Assembly: GCA_028571685.1 (NCBI GenBank)
Contig: CM053143.1
Span: 143,936,829 to 144,000,828 of the forward strand
DNA: 64,000 nucleotides
Source of the DNA: Heterohyrax brucei
Taxonomy: Eukaryota > Chordata > Mammalia > Hyracoidea > Procaviidae
Reading direction: 5' to 3'
The notes under the pieces were generated by a model. That model saw only the letters and a program-made list of their open reading frames with translations, did no database searches and had not been told where the DNA came from. This document shows, in pieces, positions 33,419 through 45,268 of this stretch. Numbering within the stretch: position 1 is the stretch's first letter; each line of letters opens with the position of its first letter. The position numbers and the translations under genes were made by a program.

Positions 33419-33589
33419 GTGAACCAAAAAAAAATAAACAACCCAATGGCATCAAGTCGATTCCAACTTACAGTAACCCTGTACACAGAGTAGAACTGCC
33501 CCATAGTGTTTCAAATGCCTGGTAGACATGAACTGCTGGCCTTCTGGGTAGCAGCTGTAGCACTTCACCGCCACACCACCAGGGTTTCC
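33419..33589 (-). repeat. AfroSINE type A with target duplication
   Basis: CTGTTTACTG at 33409-33418 and CTGCTTACTG at 33590-33599 flank it. Plus strand begins with an A-run (tail) and 'aatggcatcaagtcgattcc', and ends 'accaccagggtttcc'. Confidence 0.95.
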
Positions 33590-33599
33590 CTGCTTACTG

Positions 33600-34116
33600 A
33601 TATTCTCATGCTATTTTGGACTTGACAGAAAGTGGTCATGTTTCCCTCTTTTAAACCCTAGGATAGCAGGTCAGCATCCTGAAATCAGACAGTGATTGTG
33701 TCTGATAATCTCTAGTTACATGTTACAGTAGTTTTCAGATGAGAAAAGGATAAAATACCATAGTATGGTGGAGCAAAATCATGCTATCTTGTATAAATAC
33801 TACAAAATACTACAGTATGCTGAATAAAATAGTAAGTGGTACAGAATAATATACTTTATAAATACTATAAAATAGTACAGAAGACAGGCTCTGGAGGAAG
33901 ACTGGGTTCAAATCTAACTGACATTCATTAGCTTGTGCCACCATGAGTTCTTTCTACCTCCAACTTCACCTCTAAAGGGCAATGTTTCTGAGCAGTGTGA
34001 ACAGCACACTCAGCTGCTAACAGCACACTCACACATGCTCACATGCCTGTGGCTTCTGGTGTCCCTTTTATGGAGCATACATATCTATTCATGGAATTTT
34101 CATAAAGTGCTGCTGT
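33600..34116. other. Unassigned stretch
   Basis: A locally repeated 'tactacaaaatactacag' pattern lies at about 33790-33880. No gene. Confidence 0.4.
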
Positions 34117-34715
34117 TGTTACTGAAGTTATCAAGGATTTCATTTTACTTGGATCCTTAATCAATGCCCATGGAAACAGTAGTTAAGATATCAAAGGGTG
34201 TATTGTATTGAGCAAATTTTCTGCAAAAGACCTATTTAAAGTGTTAAAAGCAGAGACGTCACCTTGAGGACTCTGGTGTACCTGACCTAAGCCATTGCTC
34301 AACTGCCTCATATGCAGGCAAAATCTGAACAATGAATAAGGAAGACCAAAGAACTGCTGTCTTTGAATTGCAGTGCTGGTGAAGAATATTGACTACACTA
34401 TGAACTGTCAGGAAAACAAATAAATCTGACTTGGAAGAAGTACAGCTAGAATGTTCCTCAGAAGTACTGATGGTGATGCTTTATCTCACATACCTTGGAC
34501 ACATTGTTAGGAGGGACCAATCCCTGCAGAACGACATTCTTGGTAAAATAGAGGGTCAGTAAAAAAGAGGAGAACCCTCAATAAGACAGACTTACACAGT
34601 GGCTACAACAGTGGGCTCAGACACAGCAGTGGTTGTGAGGATGATGTAGGACTGGATGGTGTTTCTTTGTGTTGTACAGAGGGTCAACTTGAGGGCACCT
34701 AATAACAATAAAAAC
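34117..34715 (+). mobile_element. RTE 3' end with ORF tail
   Basis: 'ggatttcattttacttggat', 'aatcaatgcccatggaaac', 'gttaaaagcagagacgtc', 'aatgaataaggaagacc', 'ccttggacacattgttagg', 'gacttacacagtggctac', ending 'cacctaataacaataa'. The longest RTE 3' segment here; frames broken. Confidence 0.93.
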
Positions 34716-34724
34716 TGTGGTGGT

Positions 34725-34892
34725 TGTTGTGTGCTTTCAATCCAATATGAGACAGCAGATCTGCTCTATCCGGGCTGAAATCTTTAAGGCAGCAGATTGC
34801 CAGGTCTTTCTCCCACAGAACAGCTGGTGGGTTGAACTGCTGACCTTTCTGTTAGCAGCCAATCTCTTAACCATTGCTTTACCAGGGCTTCA
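34725..34892 (-). repeat. AfroSINE type C
   Basis: Plus strand 'tttaaggcagcagattgcc', 'tttctcccacagaacagctg', 'acctttctgttagcagcc', 'cattgctttaccagggctt'. It lies between the RTE 3' end and the MaLR internal region. Confidence 0.85.
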
Positions 34893-35223
34893 TTCATGAA
34901 ATATTTTCTTGCTCCATGGGTCAGCAAAGCCTAGCTCCACCAATTCAAGTGCCTGCAGCTACTGCACTCCACCAGGAAACCTCTGTGCACAGGCATTCAG
35001 CTCTCCTGCTCCATGGATCAGCTCTAGTGCTGTCTCATGCTGGTCTGGTTTTGCTGTTGCTGCTGCCAATGGTTCTTTGTTGTTTCTCATTATGTGAGCC
35101 TTCTTTGGTGTTAATGGTTCCCCTCGGTTCCTTCTAAGTCTTCTATCCATTCACAGTTTCAAAACCACTTCCACATTTTGGATATTTGTTAGTGCAGCAC
35201 CCCACTCCCTTGGTATCAAATTC
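34893..35223 (-). mobile_element. MaLR internal region remnant
   Basis: On the minus strand, directly after the LTR, it reads 'ttggtaccaagggagtgggg', 'tgctgcactaacaaatatcc', 'atgtggaagtggttttg'. This is the well-known start of THE1/MST-type internal sequence. MaLR internal DNA has only gag-like remnants in mammals; no frame is intact here. Confidence 0.75.
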
Positions 35224-35730
35224 TGTTTTAGTCATTTAATGCTGCTCTAATAGAAATACCACAAAGTAGATAGCTTCACCAAGGAAAGCTTATTCTTACA
35301 GTTCAGTAGGCTACAAGTCTTAATTCAGCGTGTCTGTTCCAGTGGGAGGCATTCCCTCTGTCAGCTCTGGAAGAAAGTCCTTGTGTTGCATCAGTGTCTG
35401 GTTAGGGAGCATCTTGGCACAGAAACCTGACATCTGAAGCATGCACTCTTTTCCTGGTGTTGCTTTCTGGATGGTATGAAGTTCCCAGCTCTCTGCTTGC
35501 TTCCCTTTCCTTTAATCTCTTGTAAGATAAAAGGATAAAGGGTGGTACTAGCCACATTCCAGGCAAACTCCCTTTATGTTGGAGCAGGCATGTGACCTTA
35601 GGAAGGCATTTATAGTACCACCCTAATCCTCTTTAACATACAGCATAGGAAAATCAATAAACTATTAGGAACGATGGCTCAGCCAAATGGCCACAAACAT
35701 TTTTGGGGGGACACAGTTCAATCCATGACA
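35224..35730 (-). mobile_element. MaLR 5' LTR
   Basis: Minus strand begins TGTCATGGATTGAACTG at 35730 with 'tgtccccccaaaa', and ends 'aatgactaaaaca' at 35224. It is followed by internal sequence, so this is a 5' LTR rather than a solo one. Same subfamily as 12813-13304. Confidence 0.88.
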
Positions 35731-36149
35731 ATTTCTTTCCCGTTATTCTCTGAAGACCTGGAGGTCATGGACAGTTTCTTACTCTTCTTTGTGTTCTCAA
35801 CATCTAAACAACAGCTGATTATGCAGAGTGTGCTCATGAAATATTTAAAAAATATGATGAAATACTGATGCCCGAGGAATTTTAAAAAACTATGTCTAAT
35901 GTGACTTAAAGGATACAATATTCCTTTAATTCCTAATGAACAAATGAATAACATATAAATTATATGTACCTTGTCCTATCATCTGAGTATCTGGATGAAT
36001 AGGATTCTCTGTAGTCAAAATCATAACCAGCTTAATTGATCACTGTACAAAAGAAACTTTTCTGGGACCATATAAAGATTTATAGTTTATTACAAACTAC
36101 TTATTCCTTTGAAAAATGGTCAAATATTACAATTCTGTATGAGTTAAAT
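35731..36149. other. Unassigned stretch
   Basis: No repeat recognised beyond AT-rich DNA. Opposite-strand frames overlap at 35.7-35.95 kb. Confidence 0.4.
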
Positions 36150-36640
36150 CAATAGTTTAGACATCAATAGAGGGTGGAAGAGAGCAAGAGAGCTGCAAAG
36201 GTAGAGAAACGGCAGCAGGGGAGGTGAGCAGGAGACAGCACTGCGGGCTTCATGGACCATGGAGACGGAAAGCTGAGTGCCTTTGGGTTGACGCTTACTA
36301 GCCAAGTAGGGTGCCTCTGAACACTGACCAACAGAGCTAAAAGAGCTTTGTAACACCTGAGTCAGGCAGAGGCCCAGGGTCAGGGAGAGGCATGCTGACA
36401 AGCACAGCTGAAAAGAGGCAGTCCTGATAGAACTGCATCCTTAGGATTTCTTGACCTGAACTGTAACTTGTTACTTCCATAATAATCCCCAGAATTGTGA
36501 GTTCTGTGTGGCCACTGCAATGAATTACTGAGCAGAGAAGTGGAGAGTGTCAATGGACGGAAGGTTGCTGTCAGGATTAGTAAAGATAATGGAGAGAGGA
36601 GGCATGTCTGACTGTTGCCAATTTTACACCTTTGATATCT
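36150..36640 (+). mobile_element. LTR-like repeat, ERVL type possible
   Basis: 'gatttcttgacctgaactg', 'taacttgttacttccataat', 'aattgtgagttctgtgtgg', 'ccactgcaatgaattactga', then 'ggaggcatgtctgactgttg'. It resembles an ERVL-group LTR 3' half. Family not certain. Confidence 0.45.
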
Positions 36641-36779
36641 TTCTCTGTCTCTCCTTTTCTTTTTTAACACCTAAGAATCTCCTGAATCAGTTTACTTTTC
36701 TTTAGCTCTACTGTCATCCCTGTTTTTATAATTTTGGGCAAATGCTACTACAAGATTTTATAAACTGGTCTAGTCACTT

Positions 36780-37180
36780 AGGCTCTATGTCCTTCCAAAC
36801 TTTTGTTTACAGTGCCAGCCATTGTGATTGATTTCAAAGCACACATCTGTTCATGTTACCTTGCTACATAAATCCTTTCAGCTGCCACAGACCAAAACCT
36901 TAAACATGGTCCCATAACGGCCCAAATGGAATGTCTGGTTTTTTTTCAACCTCATCTCCTTCAGGCTTCTTCGTGCTTCCCCTCTAGCCACTCTGGCCTT
37001 TGCTTTAGCTGCTCAACATCCCTTTTCCTCCTGCCACAGCCCCTTTGCATATGTTGCCATTTCTGTTTGAATCTGGAGTCTTTTTCATCCCTGTCCCTTT
37101 GGCTACTTTCTAGATCTTTCTATAGACATTTCTATAATTCCCCAGAAATTCCTTTATTATTTAGGCCAGCAATTGTTGGA
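36780..37180 (+). mobile_element. L2 ORF2 end / 3' region
   Basis: CT-rich L2 wording: 'gcacacatctgttcatgtta', 'cagctgccacagaccaaaac', 'ctagccactctggcctttgc', 'ccctttgcatatgttgcc'. Confidence 0.65.
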
Positions 37181-37261
37181 CTTCTCATGGTCTGCTTTTT
37201 GTTTTGTTTTAGTCTTACAGACACAACAAACCACTTAATGTACCCTGTTAATGTTATATAG

Positions 37262-37515
37262 TAGTTACATGTCAGGACTCTGGCATCAAATTAACTAGCA
37301 AGTTTGAATCCTGGCTCCAGCATTTACTAGCTGTTGGAAGTTTGTCAAGTTACTTACATTATCTGTGACTCCACCTCTCATTTACAAAATGGAAGTAATA
37401 GCTATATTTATTCTCAAAGAGTGGCTGTTAGAAATAAATGAATTAACATGTATGATGTGCTTATAACAGTGTCTGGTGCATTATAAGTGCTCAATAAATG
37501 TACTATTATGGTTCC
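37262..37515 (+). mobile_element. MIR, nearly full length
   Basis: 'gtttgaatcctggctccagc', 'tttactagctgttggaag', 'tcatttacaaaatggaag', 'acagtgtctggtgcattata', 'gtgctcaataaatg'. Core and both arms are recognisable. Confidence 0.9.
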
Positions 37516-39624
37516 TATCTGATCACAGCTTGAATTACCAGGCTGCTTCATGCAAAGAGAGATTTTGCTCTTAATTATCTGGATTCTTGGCTTAATACAC
37601 TATTTTACTGCATTTATAATAATGCACACAGTATTTTAAGAATAGCTTTGAGCATCTGAATTCAGATTCCAAAGAAACACAGCGGACCACTCTTTGTAAT
37701 GATCAACATTTTATATTAAAAAGGAGAGATGCTATTTGTAGGACTAACTATAAAGACATTATGACTTGCTCCACAGAACTGTGTAATCAAATCCATAGCA
37801 GAAAGTGTCTTTGAAACGAGGTTTTATCTGCACACCCACCTCAGCAGGTAGATTGCTGTACATTGTAATTAGAACTAAGGATTAGAGGTGCCTTATGTTA
37901 TCAGCACCGGCAATGTTTTCCACTCTGCCTATATGAAATGAGCTATTTTCTTACATATATTAGAAGCCGGATTCCATTTTTATTTCCTGACACTCAAGAA
38001 ACAAAAAAAAAAAAAAAAAAGAAAGAAAGAAAAAAGCACTCTGAATTGCAGTATTCCTGCAATCAATAGTTCACAAAATACTAACAAAGAATAAAGTCAT
38101 TATTATTATGTTTTCAGGTTTTGAGTCCTAAAAATGATCTTTCTTCTCTCTATATTTCAGAAAAAAGAAAAAATTTCCTTATCCCACACCACAGATGTCT
38201 CTGTAGCTACAGTCTCCACTAGCAGAATAACAAGCAATTTTCAAGATTATGCTGTGTCCATTCTTTGTCTTTTTTCTTTTTAGCTTTCCTGCAAAGAATA
38301 GAAACAGCCTATGCCTTTGTTGTACATCGTGTAATTATATTTGGACAAATTAGGTGATTTCCCTTCTAATGTCGATCAGCGTAATAGACTCTGAGAGTGA
38401 AACAATACAGAAATGGGTTTTTACTTCATGTCTGATGCAGAAGGAACAGAGGCACAAATACAGATTTTGTTTAAAAAAGAAATCACCATCTGCTTCTTGT
38501 AGAGAGAAGCATTCAGGGCCAATCTGATTGTGGCAAACACTTGCAGTTTAGGATCTCTGACCACAAATTATATTTTTGTTTTTTCTTTATAGGGACTATG
38601 TGGGTTCAAAGATTAACAGAAAAGGCAGAAGAGGGACACAGCTAATATCAGTCAATCAGTAGGGGTTTTTTATTTATTGAGGTCTGAAATTTTTAATAAG
38701 GTGAAATTGGACTTGAGAGCTAGCCCTATAGAAAATGACATCAAAAACAATGTAACAGGAAGGGATGCAAAATCTTTGTGCAACCTTCACAGTTCCCTTA
38801 AGGATTTAACTCAGTAATGCTCTACTTAGAATTTGTATAATAATCGTATCTTGATTTTACAGAATGCTTTCTGAGCAGTGTCTTTATTTTGGGTTGTGTT
38901 TCTTCAGCTCAGAAAGTGCTCTCTGAGATCATTAGGCACATTGGAAAGCTGATTTAACTTTCAGGCCAATCAAGGACCATTTAGATTAAATGAATTAATG
39001 CATGTGCAAGCACTTTGAAGAGTACAAAGAGTTCTACGAATGCAAGGTGATTTCGCTGCTTTTAAATAATTGATGGGAGAGTGAAATGCCCACCTTCAGG
39101 TGCAACCACTGAATAACAAATCTCTAGATGAAAAATAACAAATGTTCCTGTCATGATGTTCACTGCTAAGATGTGTACTTCAGACCTTATAATGCTGCCT
39201 GGTCCCCTGGAGGTTTCAAACCTTTGCAAGAACTGTGAGATTACAGCCAAAAGCTACAAGTCTTTGCAAGTAAAGGACAGTCTAGGTAGCTATTTCACTT
39301 TCTGGGCCATAATGCAGTTTATTTCATTTGATTTTCCCCAATAGGTTTAAGTACTGGGAAACCGCAGTGCAACTTGTTTTTGTCTTATTGCTTGTGGGGA
39401 ACATAATCTAAAACTTCCTTGTAATAGACATCACTGTCCTAAAGCTATTTTAATTAGGATTCAGGAGATCTTAGCTATCAGTGATACTATGATTTTGGTA
39501 CTGGTTCTGAGCAAGAAGGTCTTTAGGAGTCTAAAGCTCTCCTGAACAAACTACAGGTATCATCAACAACCAGATAACCCCTGAGATTACATTTACACTC
39601 CAGTGACTTCAAAAAACGGTTGCA
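37516..39624. other. Repeat-poor 2.1-kb stretch
   Basis: The longest interval with almost no recognised transposable element. It has an A-run with GAAA units at 37999-38036, and perhaps a MIR 3' scrap at 38975-39050 ('gattaaatgaattaatgcat'). No convincing exon. Candidate for unique, possibly conserved, non-coding DNA. Confidence 0.5.
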
Positions 39625-39700
39625 TATCTACTCTGGCCCCTAGGGTCGCCATGAGTTGGATCTGACTCCATGGCACTTGGCTGGCTGGCTATCTCTGGCA
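39625..39700 (+). repeat. AfroSINE 3' part, CTTGG-tail subtype
   Basis: 'ctctggcccctagggtcgcc', 'atgagttggatctgactcc', then 'ggcacttggctggctggc'. Same tail as pieces at 41.2 and 51.5 kb. Confidence 0.8.
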
Positions 39701-39761
39701 TCACTAGGCTTGGTGTAACCCAGTGCCATAATGCATAGTGTCACCTTCCATGCTGTTTGCC

Positions 39762-39923
39762 ACAATAAAAATCAGTTGCCATCGAGTTGCTTTGGACTCA
39801 AAATGACCCTATAGTATAGAAGATAACTGCCCCGTAGAGTTCCTAAGGAGCAGCAGGAGGATTTGAGCTGCTGATCCTTTGATTAACAGCTGTATCTGTT
39901 AACCACTGCATCACTAGGCCTCC
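39762..39923 (-). repeat. AfroSINE type A
   Basis: Plus strand 'tcagttgccatcgagttgct', 'ataactgccccgtagagttc', 'gaggatttgagctgctgatc', 'tgttaaccactgcatcacta'. Confidence 0.92.
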
Positions 39924-40404
39924 AACCCCAGAAAATGTGACAAAATCAATGACTACAAAACACCAGGAGCAATAAAAACAATTGTATGTACTTCTAGTGC
40001 ATGTAGATGAAACCACATGATTCAAAGTGTCATTGTAATTTGGTGATAATAACAGCCCTGATAAGAGCATGTTAGAAGGTTCAAAAAGTAGACTAGTATA
40101 GATTTTAAGCCTTGTAAGTATATTGATACATGTAAGCTGGGCTTACAGTTTGTTGTTGTAGTAATTAACTGCAGGGTATTTTGACTAAAAATAACAATTT
40201 CTGCTGAAATCTTGCAGAGAACTTTTATAGCCAGTCATTTTTGTCTCGTCCACTCTGACAGTATCACCCTATGTGTTCTGCACCCTCCACACAACCCTCA
40301 GTGATGATACTATTGCATAGGTGTTGAAGTCACTACCTATATCCATTTACATTCTCAAAAATTCCAATGCAAGCTTCCCCTAAATTAATGTTCAAGTTTG
40401 GGGA
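39924..40404. other. Unassigned stretch
   Basis: No repeat or gene recognised. Confidence 0.4.
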
Positions 40405-40645
40405 CTAAATCAACAGGCTTTGGAGTCACATCACCTGGGTTCATATTTTGACCCTGATGCTTTTAAACAACTTATCTTTGAGCAAGATACTTAATCTTTC
40501 AGTGCCTCAGTTTTCTCATCTGTAAAATGAGAGTAGTTGGGTTGTGGTGAACACAGAAGTAAAACGCTTTCAAAATGTTTAGCACAGTTCCTGGACATAT
40601 CATAAGATCTCAGGTTTGGCTAGTTATTATAATCGTTACTATTTA
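40405..40645 (+). mobile_element. MIR
   Basis: 'ctttggagtcacatcacctg', 'gtgcctcagttttctcatct', 'gtaaaatgagagtag', 'tttagcacagttcctggac'. Confidence 0.9.
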
Positions 40646-41424
40646 CATATTCTTTTAGCCAGGTAGGAGGAACTGACTGCCTAATCTAAGTAGGAATGAA
40701 CTTCCTTTATGTTGCTGAAGAGCTCAGAGAATCTCTCAGAGGGCCAGAGAACCAGGCTCTGAGGTCACAAGCCCAGGAACCATTACTCAAAGGGACACCA
40801 CAGAACCAGCGCTGTGACGACCCTGTTGCCACAGGCCTGCACGTCACTTGCCCTGTTCACACCACACAGCCAGCAGAGCTGCCATGAGGCTTCTCTTGTC
40901 ATGATGAATTCTTGGTGCTCCATTCTTGCTTACATCACTAACTTGTGAATGAAAGTCTGAAGGGGGTCAATGATTGGGGGAAGCTAGGTTTGTCCTGTGC
41001 CCTAGATGCAGAGGGCACTGCGAAAGTGACTATCCAGAATTTTCCATTCTTGATAGCAGGAGACAAGCTCTACTTTCTCAGATGGAAAATACCTGAGACA
41101 TAGAAATGCTGGATGTTCAAAAAAGTGGCCAGTGTTCACTGCATATATGAATAAACATTTAGCGTCAGTGAGCCAATGACCACAAGGATTCTCCTCTTCT
41201 ATTTTGTTATAATCATTTTACTCGACGGCACTTGGCTGGCTGGCAATGCCTTCTCTATTTTCCTTCTAAACCACTGCTACCTTGGAAAAACCTCAACTTT
41301 CACTTCTAACTTTCTTAACCTTTTTGTGTGTGTGTTGAGATTTGGTGTGACAGATCAAAAGACTAACCTTATTTTCTTACCTACGCAGATATTGTGTTGT
41401 GATTGCTGGAGGAAAATGTGTCAC
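40646..41424. other. Mostly unassigned; SINE tail scrap at 41219-41250
   Basis: 'ctcgacggcacttggctgg' at 41219-41250 is the 3' end of a CTTGG-tail AfroSINE. The rest, including the frame at 41176-41577, is not gene-like; the frame's second half is a SINE. Confidence 0.5.
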
Positions 41425-41615
41425 TCAGTCGCTGGGTGGTCAAATGGTGAACTGAAACATGGGAAGTTTGAGTCCACCCGGAGGCACTTTGGAAGAAAGG
41501 CCTGGCAATTTATTTCTAAAAAATCAGTCACTGAAAACTTGATACAGCCCAGTTCCACTCTGATACACGTGAGGTAACCAGGAGACAGAATGAAATCAAC
41601 AACAACTGTTACTGC
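41425..41615 (+). repeat. AfroSINE type B
   Basis: 'cgctgggtggtcaaatgg', 'gaagtttgagtccacccg', 'agaaaggcctggcaattta', 'aaatcagtcactgaaaac', 'ctgatacacgtgaggtaacc', then 'atcaacaacaactg'. Confidence 0.93.
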
Positions 41616-41629
41616 TGTTGTTATAAGAA

Positions 41630-41850
41630 AGTTACAGAAATCCAGGAACATGAGGATCAGAAAGACCTTGGTTTTTATCCCAGCTCTTCCGCTTAGCAGT
41701 CCAATGATAACCAGCACAATTCTTACCATGGGTCTTAGTATCTCCTTCATAAAACAGAAATAACAGTAAGTTACTGATTCTGAAGGTTCTCTGTGAGAAT
41801 TAGAAGTGGTTTATGTCATAACAGTATAAAACTGGGAAAAACAGGACCTA
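41630..41850 (+). mobile_element. MIR
   Basis: 'gtttttatcccagctcttcc', 'gtctccttcataaaacag'-type core, 'ttctctgtgagaattagaag'. Old and diverged. Confidence 0.5.
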
Positions 41851-42244
41851 ATGCAATCAATCATTTCCCAGGATTCTGGGGAACCAAAAAGACCAGTGAA
41901 ACAACTTTTTTTTTCTAAGTAAGATTTGTATATTTTTATCCACAGCAAAAAATCAATCATTCTCCCCCACCAAACCAGCTCCCTCACCACACAAGCATAA
42001 AGGCCATCTTCCCTAAGGTGTGTACTGTTCACTCAATAAACAGTATTTTTGAGTTTTTCCTTTTGTCTTTAGTACAAATGGAGGAAGAGAGGGTACTACA
42101 TACAATACTGAGTGAGAAGTCTTTGCCTAAAAGTTGCTCCTTGGAAGAGCCTGTTTGCAGACCAGATTTTGAGAAGCAGAGGACATTCCTATAAATAGCA
42201 ATCTGATAGTCCTGTATATATGAACTCAATTAAAAATAAAAAAC

Positions 42245-42414
42245 AGACAAACAGAAACAAACCCATTGTCATCAAGTCAATTTCAACTCATAGTGACCCT
42301 GTGGGACAGAAGTAGAACTTCTCTATAGAGCTTCCAAGGAGGCCCTGGTAGATCTGAACAGCTGACTTTCGGTTAGCAGCCGTACCACTTAGCCACCACA
42401 CCACAAGAGTTTCC
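42245..42414 (-). repeat. AfroSINE type A
   Basis: Plus strand 'cccattgtcatcaagtcaat', 'gtgaccctgtgggacagaag', 'ctttcggttagcagccgta', 'ccaccacaccacaagagttt'. A-rich tail at the left. Confidence 0.94.
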
Positions 42415-42461
42415 GGTAGTGCTCTTGAATTTTTTTGTGTCCTAAAAACGTGGACATGACA

Positions 42462-42620
42462 TGTCTATTTGTTCATTCATTTACTTGATAGCATTTGCCA
42501 ATTTGTGCTACATGCCAGGCACCATGCAATGTGTGGCACCAGGGTATGATTCCGAGGAATCCCAATACGACTTCATGGTTCATTATAGTCTGGTTGGGGA
42601 GACAGATTTTAATCAAATTT
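42462..42620 (-). mobile_element. L2 3' end
   Basis: Plus strand 'gttcattcatttacttgata', 'gctacatgccaggcaccatg', 'gggagacagattttaatc' is the complement of an L2 tail. Confidence 0.65.
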
Positions 42621-42689
42621 CATTTCCTTCTTAGGAATTAGTGTTCATTCACCCATTGATCAGTTCATCTATCAAATGGTATTATTTAC

Positions 42690-42945
42690 TGAATAGCTGC
42701 CAGGTACAAGCAGTGTGCCTTGTGCTGGGTGACAATAACCACATTCACGTACATGCTTACCGTGTACTACATCCTGTACTTGCTACTTTGCATGCTTTTA
42801 AACTTCACAGCAAGCCTGTGAGGTAAATGCTCTTTTGTAGACGATGGAATCGGAGTTCTAGAAGGGTGAAGCGGCAGAAGTGGAACTGTGAGTCTGTGAC
42901 TCCCAAGCCTAAACTCAACTCTTGCTCTACAGCCTTTGAGGAGAA
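42690..42945 (-). mobile_element. MIR, possibly with L2 at its left
   Basis: Plus strand 'cagcaagcctgtgaggtaaa', 'gacgatggaatcggagttc', 'ctaaactcaactcttgctc' fits MIR complement. The left part 'tgtgccttgtgctgggtgac' could be L2. Confidence 0.6.
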
Positions 42946-43639
42946 GTCCGCCTTAGGACTTACACAGCTGACGAACTAAATGACTACATCACTGTTAAGT
43001 ATACAGCAGGAGAGTTACTGCTCCCTCAGGGCCCTTGACGTATCTGCACTAGTTGTGCTAACAATTTGTATAAATCGGGAAAACAGTAATTGGGCCCACC
43101 AAGTTGAAACTCGGGAACAGAAATGGTACTGGAGTAGTTACAGTCAGAGAAGGGAGGCGAGACACATAAAAACGATTTGTTGGCTTGTTGAACGACGCCA
43201 GGAAGACTTTGGACCACACCGTTTGTCGGTTTTAGTCTCTGCAGAACGGAACACCCCGCTTTCTAATTCTTTCTCTTGTGAAAATTGAGTCTTTTCCTTC
43301 TGGAACGGTATAATCAAAGTCTGAAAAGCTTCAGAAGATGCAGACAAGGTGAACGTGAACTTATTCATAGACATTTAAACATTAAAAGTGTTTCTCAAGT
43401 TTGAAGATAATACCTCTGTATGAATAACTGCTGAACAAAACAAATTACAGCAATGAGAAAGCAGATGGACAGGTGGGAACTGTCTTAGTACCTTCAGGGA
43501 AACGGAAATCTAAGACGGTACCGGGGAAAAACTGGGAAGCATTCAACTGTCATTGCTGAGTCACAGAAAGCTTCAGCAATTGGGAGCTCCTGGTACCTCT
43601 CTGAAAGTGGGGTGATAAGGGTCCAGCCATAGGGAACTG
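42946..43639. other. Unassigned stretch, slightly CpG-richer
   Basis: 43.0-43.4 kb has overlapping frames on both strands (102, 63 and 76 codons). None has a domain I recognise. Several CpGs survive at 43.06-43.26 kb. Confidence 0.4.
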
Positions 43640-44010
43640 TGATACAAACTGTGATCCATCGACAAAATTAAGCATGACGTAGTTGCACCAAAAAAAAAAA
43701 TAATAATAATAAAGGAGCTCTGTGATGTGATACGATATGGAGAGATGCCTGAGATAGGCTGTTAAGTGAAAGAGCAGGCTACAGAACAACGCTGTGAAAT
43801 GCCACTTTTGTTAAAAAATGATGACAGTAAAAAATAGATATTTGTGTTTTCATAGAGAGAAGTCTGCAGTACACACAAGAAGCTTCAAAAACGTAATGAG
43901 GAGACAGTGAATACAGGCAGGAGTGAGGGAAGAGACTGCTCAGCATCTACATTTGTATTTTGTTTTTACTTTTGAACTATATAAAAATGTCACTATTAAA
44001 GTAAGGCTGG
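43640..44010 (+). mobile_element. L1M-like 3' end
   Basis: 'gatatggagagatgcctgag', 'gctgttaagtgaaagagcag', 'gctacagaacaacgctg', 'agaagtctgcagtacacac', 'ctatataaaaatgtcac' follow old L1 3' UTR text. A TAA-microsatellite is at 43690-43711. Confidence 0.7.
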
Positions 44011-44377
44011 AGGAGGATTCAGAACTCAGAAAAACAAACTGAAAAATGGTTTAAGGAATTATCTCACTCATGGTTCCATCCCCAGGCTAGTGCAGCTGGG
44101 TGTCTCTCCTTTTCTCACTTGGCAGAAGTCTGGATGTTCATCTCCGGAAGACAGTGAGCCAAAGGGCCCCTGGTGGAAAGGTATCAGGTACAGGTGGGCA
44201 CACAGATGTCATAGTGAAAACAGGGGAGATACATGATGTCTGAATGTTTGACAATAAAATTTCCAGGCCGCTTTCCACACCAACTCCTGTGTTTCTATGC
44301 TCCAGGGTGAAAAATGATATATTCTTCTCTGGAAAACATAGGGCCCCAAGAGAACTCAAAGGTGCTGCTGCTGAAAA

Positions 44378-44570
44378 TTAAAAAACAAAGCAAAGCAAAC
44401 AAAACCCTTTCTCATCCAGTAGAACTGTCCCATAGGATTCCCAAGACTATAAATCCTTGCAGAACCAGACTTCCACATCTTTCTTCACTGAAGCAGCTGG
44501 TGGGTTTAAACCTCTGACCTCCCAGTTAGCAGCTGAGTGCCTAACCATTGTGCCACCAGGCTCCTCCACA
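44378..44570 (-). repeat. AfroSINE type C
   Basis: Plus strand starts in an AAAGC-rich tail, then 'ccagtagaactgtcccatag', 'actataaatccttgcagaac', 'ttcactgaagcagctgg', 'cctaaccattgtgccacc'. Confidence 0.92.
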
Positions 44571-45169
44571 GCTGGGAATTACAAGCCCTCAGTTGTGCTG
44601 CTCTGCTGGTCACTACACAGAAGCCCATCAGTTGACAGACCATACCCTGGTACCACAGGGTACAACTGGATTTCTTAATATCTTCTTCTTAATTGTAAGC
44701 AGCCAACGCAAAGGTCATCAGACAGTTGCTGAAAACCCCTAACAAAAAGTACAAACACCAAGCCAAACTGATCCAAATATAAAAACAGAAGTAGAAGAAA
44801 GAAAATATATGCATGGAGAAGAACATCACATAAGGAAACAAAACTAATTGGTATGGCTGGTATATTTTCTCCTATACCAATTCAAATACTGCTTCTGGAG
44901 GCGGCCAAGGTGGCATCAGGTGAACAGACTATTCTTTTATGCATCAGAAAATAAAATCTAGGCATTTATCCTGAGAATTTTCCAAAAACATTAATTCAAT
45001 TAGAAATTGATCCTCAATTTCCTGAAGGATAGTTTGTAATGATCAAGTGATGCCTTTACTTATGATGGAAATATCAAGCCATGCACTATAACCTCCCCCA
45101 AAGGTATGCCTTGATTCCACTGTCAGAGAAAAGACTGAAGTAGAAAGATATTTGACAGAATTCAAATAA
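44571..45169. other. Unassigned stretch
   Basis: No family recognised. Confidence 0.4.
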
Positions 45170-45268
45170 AAGTGCCTCACAGGATTTCCAAGGAGCAATT
45201 GGTGGATTCAAACTTCCAACTTCTTGGTTAGCAGAAGATCTCTTAACCAACGCACAATCAAGGCTCCA
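45170..45268 (-). repeat. AfroSINE type A, 3'-truncated
   Basis: Plus strand 'cacaggatttccaaggagc', 'ttggtggattcaaacttcc', 'tcttaaccaacgcacaatc'. The half that would carry the tail is missing. Confidence 0.85.

Noticed and set aside
41176..41577. 133-codon frame
   Set aside because: Its second half is an AfroSINE type B and part of its first half is a SINE tail scrap.
43026..43374. Possible exon in the CpG-richer patch at 43 kb
   Set aside because: Frames on both strands are equally open, and I recognise no protein.
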